Part shown: in pieces, positions 58,551-64,000 of the stretch | Layout: each line of letters starts with the position of its first letter | Position numbering within the stretch: the first letter of the stretch is position 1 | NCBI RefSeq assembly: GCF_024584785.1 | Contig: NZ_CP074112.1 | Location: 1,922,001 to 1,986,000, forward strand | DNA: 64,000 nucleotides | Direction: 5' to 3' | From: Idiomarina loihiensis | Lineage (GTDB): Bacteria > Pseudomonadota > Gammaproteobacteria > Enterobacterales > Alteromonadaceae | Notes under the pieces: model-generated | What the model saw: only the letters and a program-made list of their open reading frames with translations | Databases searched by the model: none | Told to the model about the DNA's origin: nothing | Position numbers and translations under genes: made by a program

Positions 58551-59928
58551 AATAGGCCTCCACGGCGGCACGGAACATATCACCGCGTTGCTGATAATTG
58601 TTGAACATATCTAAACTGGCACATGCAGGCGATAACAGCACCATGCTGCCAGGCGTTGCCAAGGAGGCAGCCACGGCCACCGCTTGGGTTAAATCTTTGA
58701 CCCGCTCAGCATGGTCTACTTGTTGCGCGATGCGCTCGGCATCTTTGCCTAGCACGATTAGGTGATCTACTTGCGCTAAAGCAGGTTTGAAGGCACTAAA
58801 ATCGGCGCCTTTGCCATCCCCGCCGGCGATCAAAATCAGCTTACCACTGACACTGGCGCGCAGGCCCTGAATAGCCGCCTCGGCAGCCCCAATGTTAGTG
58901 GCTTTTGAGTCATTCACCCAGCGCACACCCTGCTGTTCAGCTACCAGTTCACAGCGATGGGCGAGGCCACGGAACTGCTTCACCGTCGCTAACGCTGCCG
59001 TTGGTTTTACCCCAACCAGCTCGGCCAAGGCCAAAGCCGCTTGCACATTCAGCAAATTATGAATGCCGCTTAAGGCCAATTCATGGGCTGCCACTAACGG
59101 TTTGCCTTGATACGCCAGCCACAAGCCATCCGCTTGGCGCAGCAAACCAAACTGCGCATGGGTTAGATCGCCAATGCCATCGGCTAAGCCCGTGTCGGCC
59201 CCAAAAGTACGTTGACGACTAGGCGGGATATACACGGGCGCCGTGAGTTCTTGCTCACGATTCCATACCGCGACGTCTGCATTTAAGTAGATGCGTTGTT
59301 TAGCATGGGAATAGTCGTGTAGGTTGTGGTACCTATCCATATGGTCGTCGCTGACATTGAGGATGGTAGCGCCGCGTAACGGCAACTGTTGCATCAACTC
59401 TAACTGAAAGCTGGACAGCTCTAGCACATAAATGTTGGCTGGTTGTGCCAGCAAATCCAATACCGGAATACCAATATTACCGCCCATGGCGACGGCCATG
59501 CCTTGCTCCGCCAAAATATCATGCAGCAACTGGGTAACGGTCGATTTTCCATTAGAGCCAGTAATGCCTAACATTACCGGGGCAGCGTCTGGTGCGGCAG
59601 CCCAATGCAGCGCCAACAAATCCATGTCACCGATGATTGGAATGGCTGCATCTGCGGCTAATTGCAGTACCGGCGTACGCAAATCAATACCGGGGCTGAC
59701 AATCAGTAAATCCATGCCCAAGATATGTTCCACCTGCAGCGGCCCAGTATGTAATTCTAAAGGAGCTGGCGTGGGTGGTAACTGGGCCACGCCGGGTGGT
59801 TGTTCACGAGTATCGAACAGCACCGGTTGAACGCCCTGACTTAGCAAGTAACGCACCACCGACAGCCCGGTTTGGCCGAGGCCAACCACTGCGATGTTTT
59901 GATACTTATCTAAACTTGCTAAGTGCAT
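58543..59928 (-). CDS. murD: UDP-N-acetylmuramoylalanine-D-glutamate ligase MurD
   Basis: Adds D-glutamate to UDP-MurNAc-L-Ala. The 461-residue protein has a Rossmann-like UDP domain (VVGLGQTGLS at about 14-23), P-loop GSNGKST at 124-130, NVSDDHMDRY in the middle domain and SPACASLDMF in the C-terminal domain. AGGAAA precedes the ATG. It follows mraY by 65 bases, the only sizeable gap between murE and ftsA. Confidence 0.97.
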   Translation of the reverse strand: MHLASLDKYQNIAVVGLGQTGLSVVRYLLSQGVQPVLFDTREQPPGVAQLPPTPAPLELHTGPLQVEHILGMDLLIVSPGIDLRTPVLQLAADAAIPIIGDMDLLALHWAAAPDAAPVMLGITGSNGKSTVTQLLHDILAEQGMAVAMGGNIGIPVLDLLAQPANIYVLELSSFQLELMQQLPLRGATILNVSDDHMDRYHNLHDYSHAKQRIYLNADVAVWNREQELTAPVYIPPSRQRTFGADTGLADGIGDLTHAQFGLLRQADGLWLAYQGKPLVAAHELALSGIHNLLNVQAALALAELVGVKPTAALATVKQFRGLAHRCELVAEQQGVRWVNDSKATNIGAAEAAIQGLRASVSGKLILIAGGDGKGADFSAFKPALAQVDHLIVLGKDAERIAQQVDHAERVKDLTQAVAVAASLATPGSMVLLSPACASLDMFNNYQQRGDMFRAAVEAYYG

Positions 59929-59993
59929 GAATATTTCCTAAGTTGTGCGTAATAACTGCTGCTGGCTAGTGGCTCTAAGCCCCCTAAGCCCCA

Positions 59994-61076
59994 TTAACGG
60001 AGCTTTAAGGTCGCCAAGCCAATCAACACAAAAACCAACGATAAAATCCAAAAACGAACAATCACCCGCGGCTCTGGCCAACCTTTGAGCTCATAGTGAT
60101 GATGAATAGGTGCCATCCGGAATACCCGCTTACCACGCAGCTTGTAGCTACCTACCTGCAACATCACAGAGACGGTTTCCATCACAAACACCCCACCCAT
60201 GATAAGCAGCACCAACTCTTGGCGTACTAACACGGCAATGACGCCCAAGGCAGCACCTAACGCCAGCGAGCCCACGTCACCCATAAACACCATGGCGGGA
60301 TAAGTGTTAAACCATAAGAAGCCAAGCCCGGCACCAAAAATGGCGGTACAAACAATCAGTAACTCGCCCGACAGTGGTAAGAAAGGAATATTCAAATAAG
60401 CTGCAAAGTTGGCGTTACCTGAGGCGTAAGCGAAAATCCCCAGTGCCCCAGCCACCATGATGGTAGGCACAATAGCAAGACCATCAAGACCATCGGTAAG
60501 GTTAACCGCATTGCTCGTACCGACTATCACAAAGTACGCCAACAACACGTACAGCAACCCTAATTGCGGCATGACATCTTTAAAGAAAGGCACCAACAGT
60601 TGGGTTTCAGCACCCAATGTAGCATGGGCATAAAGCACCACAGCCGCGACTGTAGCGATGAGCGATTGCCAAAAATACTTCCATTTAGCCGGCAGCCCAC
60701 GTGAGTTTTTCTGCACCACTTTGCGGTAGTCATCAACAAAGCCAACCAAGCCAAAGCCTAGCACCACGCCCAACACCACTTGCACGTAGCGATTACTGAG
60801 GTCTGCCCACAATAACGTTGAAACCACAATAGAGGCGATAATCAGCACCCCGCCCATGGTTGGGGTACCGGTTTTACTCAAATGTGATTGCGGACCATCA
60901 TCACGTACCGCTTGCCCTACTTGCAGCCGCTGCAACGCGCGAATCAGCGCCGGCCCCATCCACAACGAGATCAGTAACGCGGTAAGCACGCTCAAAATGG
61001 CGCGCATGGTTAAATACGAGAACACGTTAAAGAAGGTCGCGTATTGGGTTAGGTATTCAGCAAGCCACACTAGCAT
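59994..61076 (-). CDS. mraY: Phospho-N-acetylmuramoyl-pentapeptide transferase MraY
   Basis: Integral membrane enzyme that attaches the MurNAc-pentapeptide to undecaprenyl phosphate to form lipid I. At 360 residues it has the E. coli length with ten expected spans. Catalytic motifs are present: [28 protein letters not shown] and the histidine loop [12 protein letters not shown]. The ATG overlaps the murF stop by seven bases, and a GAGGAA ribosome-binding site lies within the murF 3' end. Confidence 0.97.
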   Translation of the reverse strand: MLVWLAEYLTQYATFFNVFSYLTMRAILSVLTALLISLWMGPALIRALQRLQVGQAVRDDGPQSHLSKTGTPTMGGVLIIASIVVSTLLWADLSNRYVQVVLGVVLGFGLVGFVDDYRKVVQKNSRGLPAKWKYFWQSLIATVAAVVLYAHATLGAETQLLVPFFKDVMPQLGLLYVLLAYFVIVGTSNAVNLTDGLDGLAIVPTIMVAGALGIFAYASGNANFAAYLNIPFLPLSGELLIVCTAIFGAGLGFLWFNTYPAMVFMGDVGSLALGAALGVIAVLVRQELVLLIMGGVFVMETVSVMLQVGSYKLRGKRVFRMAPIHHHYELKGWPEPRVIVRFWILSLVFVLIGLATLKLR

Positions 61077-62533
61077 GCAGATGATTCCTCTTGATTATCG
61101 CTTGAGCTCGGCGCCAGCTGAGTTTGTAGCGCTTGGATAACTTTCTCCATGCGCGCACTGCGCGAGCCTTTAACTAAAATGGTTAGGGGCTGAGTCTGCT
61201 CTGCCGCAATCACCTCAAGTAAGGCGTTAATAACCTCGTTATGAGTGGAAAAATGACGACCACCACGGCCATTGAACAGGCTACTGGCACTTTGACTAAG
61301 CACGCCCACAGTGAACAATTTGTCGATTCCTGCCGTAATTGCGTAGGCCCCAATTTCTTCATGGTACTGGCGTGCTTGTTGACCAAGCTCACCCATATCG
61401 CCTAACACCATCACCCGTTGGCCCGGGTACACGGCGAGCATATCTAACGCAGCTTTGACTGAGCCCACATTGGCGTTGTAACTGTCATCAATCAGTTGCA
61501 ACTGTGGGTTCACCGGGATGACTTGCAGGCGCCCGGCAACCGCTTGCTGTTGCCCTAAGGCGGCTTGCACATCAGCCAGCGCACAACCTACCTCAAGCGC
61601 GGCCCGGATGGCTACCAGTGCATTGTCAACGTTATGTAAACCTGGCAAGTTCAGCTGAATACGAGCACTCGCTTGGCCTAACTGGCGACAAGTCAGGGTA
61701 AAAGCAGCACAACCACGGCTATCTAACTCGATGTCCGTAGCTACCACATCGGGGCCCTGTTGGGCAGTGGCGTGCTCCGCACGGCCAAAGGTTTCGTGCC
61801 GACGGTCGGCCAATTGTTGCGCCCAGCCCTCGGCAAATTCAGAATGATACGGCGTAAGCGCTAAGCCATCTGCAGCTAAACCGCGAAAGATCTCAGATTT
61901 AGCCACGTAGACACCATGAATACCGCCAAAACCTTCCACATGGGCCGGTGCTACGTTATTGATGATGGCTACATCAGGTTGGGTTAAGCCAACGGTGTAG
62001 GCAATTTCGCCCTGATGATTCGCACCTAGTTCGATCACCGCAAATTGGTGCTCTGGTTCTAATCGCAACAGCGTTAGTGGCGCCCCGATGTCGTTGTTGA
62101 AGTTGCCCGCGGTAGCTAGCACTTTGCCACGTTGTGCCAAGATCGCTGCTAGCATCTCTTTGACGGTGGTTTTGCCACTGCTGCCGGTAATAGCGATGGT
62201 TTTGGGTGCGACTGCGGCTTTGACCGCGGCCCCCAATTGGCCGAGCGCATAGCGTGTATCGCTGACGACAATTTGCGGCACCGGCAAGGGTTGGCCATCA
62301 GAGCTTTGCAACGGATGGTCTACCAGCACGGCTACTGCGCCAGCGGCGATGGCTTGCTCCACCAGCTGGTGGGCATCAAAATTGGGGCCCTTCAAGGCAA
62401 TAAATAAGCTCCCCGGCGCTAAGGTACGGGTGTCTGTACTTACTTGATCTAGTTCTAAGTGGCCGTTGCTGGTATCACCTACCAGCTCGCCCGCTACCGC
62501 AGCCTTGAGCCAAGCTAGATTCACTCGAATCAT
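61070..62533 (-). CDS. murF: UDP-MurNAc-tripeptide D-Ala-D-Ala ligase MurF
   Basis: Adds the D-Ala-D-Ala dipeptide to complete the UDP-MurNAc-pentapeptide. The 487-residue protein has the N-terminal SxD segment [12 protein letters not shown]-loop [11 protein letters not shown], the [10 protein letters not shown] motif and the C-terminal [10 protein letters not shown] segment. The start is the ATG at 62533, with GGAGG seven bases upstream and a four-base overlap (ATGA) with the murE stop. The open frame continues seven codons into murE. Confidence 0.96.
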   Translation of the reverse strand: MIRVNLAWLKAAVAGELVGDTSNGHLELDQVSTDTRTLAPGSLFIALKGPNFDAHQLVEQAIAAGAVAVLVDHPLQSSDGQPLPVPQIVVSDTRYALGQLGAAVKAAVAPKTIAITGSSGKTTVKEMLAAILAQRGKVLATAGNFNNDIGAPLTLLRLEPEHQFAVIELGANHQGEIAYTVGLTQPDVAIINNVAPAHVEGFGGIHGVYVAKSEIFRGLAADGLALTPYHSEFAEGWAQQLADRRHETFGRAEHATAQQGPDVVATDIELDSRGCAAFTLTCRQLGQASARIQLNLPGLHNVDNALVAIRAALEVGCALADVQAALGQQQAVAGRLQVIPVNPQLQLIDDSYNANVGSVKAALDMLAVYPGQRVMVLGDMGELGQQARQYHEEIGAYAITAGIDKLFTVGVLSQSASSLFNGRGGRHFSTHNEVINALLEVIAAEQTQPLTILVKGSRSARMEKVIQALQTQLAPSSSDNQEESSAC

Positions 62534-63999
62534 GCCAACACCTCCGCCACCCAAGCGCGTTCGTTGTATGGCAAATATTCACGGCCAATGATTTGATAAT
62601 CCTCATGACCTTTACCAGCCACCAGAATCACGTCATCGGCACCGGCTTGGGCAATGGTTGTTGCCACCGCTTCAGCTCGGCCCATCAATACCTGCACCCG
62701 CTGTTGGCGCGGCATGCCAGCTAAAATATCTTGTACAATTTGGGCGGGGTCTTCGGTGCGTGGATTATCATCGGTCACCACCACGCGGTCGGCAAATTCA
62801 GCAGCAACGGCACCCATTTGTGGGCGCTTACCGCGGTCGCGATCACCACCACAGCCAAACACACACCACAGCTGTCCCCGACAGTGACGGCGCAAGGCTG
62901 TCAGCACTTGCTGTAACGCATCTGGTGTATGAGCGTAATCGACAATCACCAAGGGTTTACCTTGGCTACCACCAAAGACTTCCATCCGGCCCGGCACCGC
63001 GTGTAAGCCAGCACATGCCTTAGCGATGGCGCTGAGGTCATGGCCGAGGCTAGCCACCGCGGCCATGGCTGCTAGTAGGTTGTAAACATTAAAATGTCCT
63101 AGTAACGGGGATTGCACCGGTAGACTGACGACCTCGGTCGTGCCAGGTAACCGTGCTTGTACAGTAAAATCGGTGCCAGCCTGAGCATAACCAATCTGGG
63201 TTGCCCATAGACTGCGTTCAGCGCTTTGAGGATTTAAACTGAAGCGCCAGCTATCTTGGCGATCAGGCAACCATGCCGCCACCGCGGCATCATCAGCATT
63301 TAATACCGCATGGCGGGTATCTAGTTCGGTAAATAAGCGCCGCTTAGCTCCAGCGTAATTGCTCATGGTGCCATGATAATCAAGATGATCGCGACTGATA
63401 TTGGTGGCTACGCCTACCGCAAACTGAATCGCCTCAACGCGACATTGCACCAAAGCATGAGAGGATACTTCCATCGCCACCGCTTGCGCACCTTCAGCTT
63501 GCAACACCCGCAACCGTTGCTGTACCGCAATCGCATCGGGGGTGGTGTGCGTTTCTGGCAACAGTTTGCCACTAAAGCCACTGCCGGTGGTACCAATCAC
63601 CCCACAGCGTACACCCAGCGCATCTAGCAGCTGCGCCACTAAGTAGGTGACCGAGGTTTTACCATTGGTTCCGGTCACCCCGACCACTTGCAGGTGCTGA
63701 GCAGGCTCGCCAAAAAAGCGCGCCGCAATAAAAGAGAGCTGATTCTTTAGACCAGGCACTTCGATCACCCAGGCGCGCCCACGCGGTTGCATCCCTACCG
63801 ACTCAGACTCGGTGAGCACGACCACGGCGCCCGCCTCAATAGCAGCATCGATATAATCACGCCCATCAACTTGATAACCCGGCACCGCAACAAAGGCATC
63901 GCCACTGGCTACTTGTCGCGAGTCTAGCTTTAACCCGCCAATCTGCAAGGCTGGCAAGGGCAATGGATAATTTGGCAATAAGCTGACTAACTCAATCAT
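62530..63999 (-). CDS. murE: UDP-MurNAc-dipeptide: meso-diaminopimelate ligase MurE
   Basis: Adds the third residue of the stem peptide. The DNPR motif at residues 411-414 marks meso-diaminopimelate specificity, as expected in a Gram-negative wall. The P-loop GTNGKT is at 110-115 and the carbamylated-lysine region lies in the middle domain. The 489-residue frame begins with an ATG one base from the window edge. The N-terminus looks complete, but an upstream start cannot be excluded because the sequence ends. ftsI would be expected next. Confidence 0.94.
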   Translation of the reverse strand: MIELVSLLPNYPLPLPALQIGGLKLDSRQVASGDAFVAVPGYQVDGRDYIDAAIEAGAVVVLTESESVGMQPRGRAWVIEVPGLKNQLSFIAARFFGEPAQHLQVVGVTGTNGKTSVTYLVAQLLDALGVRCGVIGTTGSGFSGKLLPETHTTPDAIAVQQRLRVLQAEGAQAVAMEVSSHALVQCRVEAIQFAVGVATNISRDHLDYHGTMSNYAGAKRRLFTELDTRHAVLNADDAAVAAWLPDRQDSWRFSLNPQSAERSLWATQIGYAQAGTDFTVQARLPGTTEVVSLPVQSPLLGHFNVYNLLAAMAAVASLGHDLSAIAKACAGLHAVPGRMEVFGGSQGKPLVIVDYAHTPDALQQVLTALRRHCRGQLWCVFGCGGDRDRGKRPQMGAVAAEFADRVVVTDDNPRTEDPAQIVQDILAGMPRQQRVQVLMGRAEAVATTIAQAGADDVILVAGKGHEDYQIIGREYLPYNERAWVAEVLA

Positions 64000-64000
64000 T

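Overview
The window is a continuous stretch of chromosome from a Gram-negative gammaproteobacterium. The evidence is a division/cell-wall (dcw) cluster followed by lpxC, secA and mutT; an ampD-ampE-pdhR-aceE-aceF-lpd neighbourhood; mdh divergent from argR; a MurE with the DNPR motif of meso-diaminopimelate-adding enzymes; and many lipoprotein signal peptides. Gene order and the large number of exported peptidases resemble marine Alteromonadales, possibly Idiomarinaceae. The family-level placement is inference from gene content only. No prophage, insertion sequence, CRISPR array, tRNA or rRNA was seen.

Layout. 110-2609: mdh and argR (divergent), then a DyP-type haem peroxidase convergent with argR. 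2776-4575: a DUF885 metallopeptidase-like lipoprotein. 4572-9792: a minus-strand run of six exported proteins, mostly lipoproteins: a glycine-zipper lipoprotein, an LpoB-like protein, a COG3014-type protein, a YcfL-like protein, an unrecognised protein and an S41-like protease. 10151-12739: acnB with its own promoter and terminator. 12867-14003: an exported protein ending in a TonB C-terminal domain. 13987-20019: a LysR regulator divergent from an RND efflux pair whose third cistron is a metallo-beta-lactamase-fold hydrolase. 20052-25861: a beta-repeat exported protein and a Cus-type copper/silver efflux set (CusA, CusB and a Cys/His/Met-rich small protein). 26053-28964: an unrecognised secreted protein convergent with an M13 (PepO-like) lipoprotein peptidase. 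29163-35874: lpd, aceF, aceE and pdhR (pyruvate dehydrogenase complex and its repressor). 35960-37384: ampE and ampD. 37558-38424: nadC. 38816-43293: type IV pilus genes pilA, pilB, pilC and pilD. 43294-45161: coaE, zapD and mutT. 45148-63999: secA, an M23 endopeptidase, dciA (opposite strand), lpxC, ftsZ, ftsA, ftsQ, ddlB, murC, murG, ftsW, murD, mraY, murF and murE.

How it works together. Most of the right half builds the envelope and divides the cell: Mur enzymes, MraY, MurG and FtsW make and use lipid II, FtsZAQ and ZapD form the divisome, LpxC commits to lipid A, SecA drives secretion, and AmpD/AmpE recycle muropeptides. The central block feeds carbon into the TCA cycle (PDH complex, aconitase B, malate dehydrogenase). 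The left half is the accessory part, with two RND systems and a set of poorly characterised exported proteins.

The least explained parts are: the six-gene envelope cluster at 4572-9792; the long, structured non-coding leader before pilA; the secreted protein at 26053-26823; the MBL hydrolase translationally coupled to an RND pump; and the copper-locus Cys/His/Met-rich protein. Nothing here amounts to a clearly new defence or mobile system. The envelope cluster is the best candidate for an undescribed functional unit.
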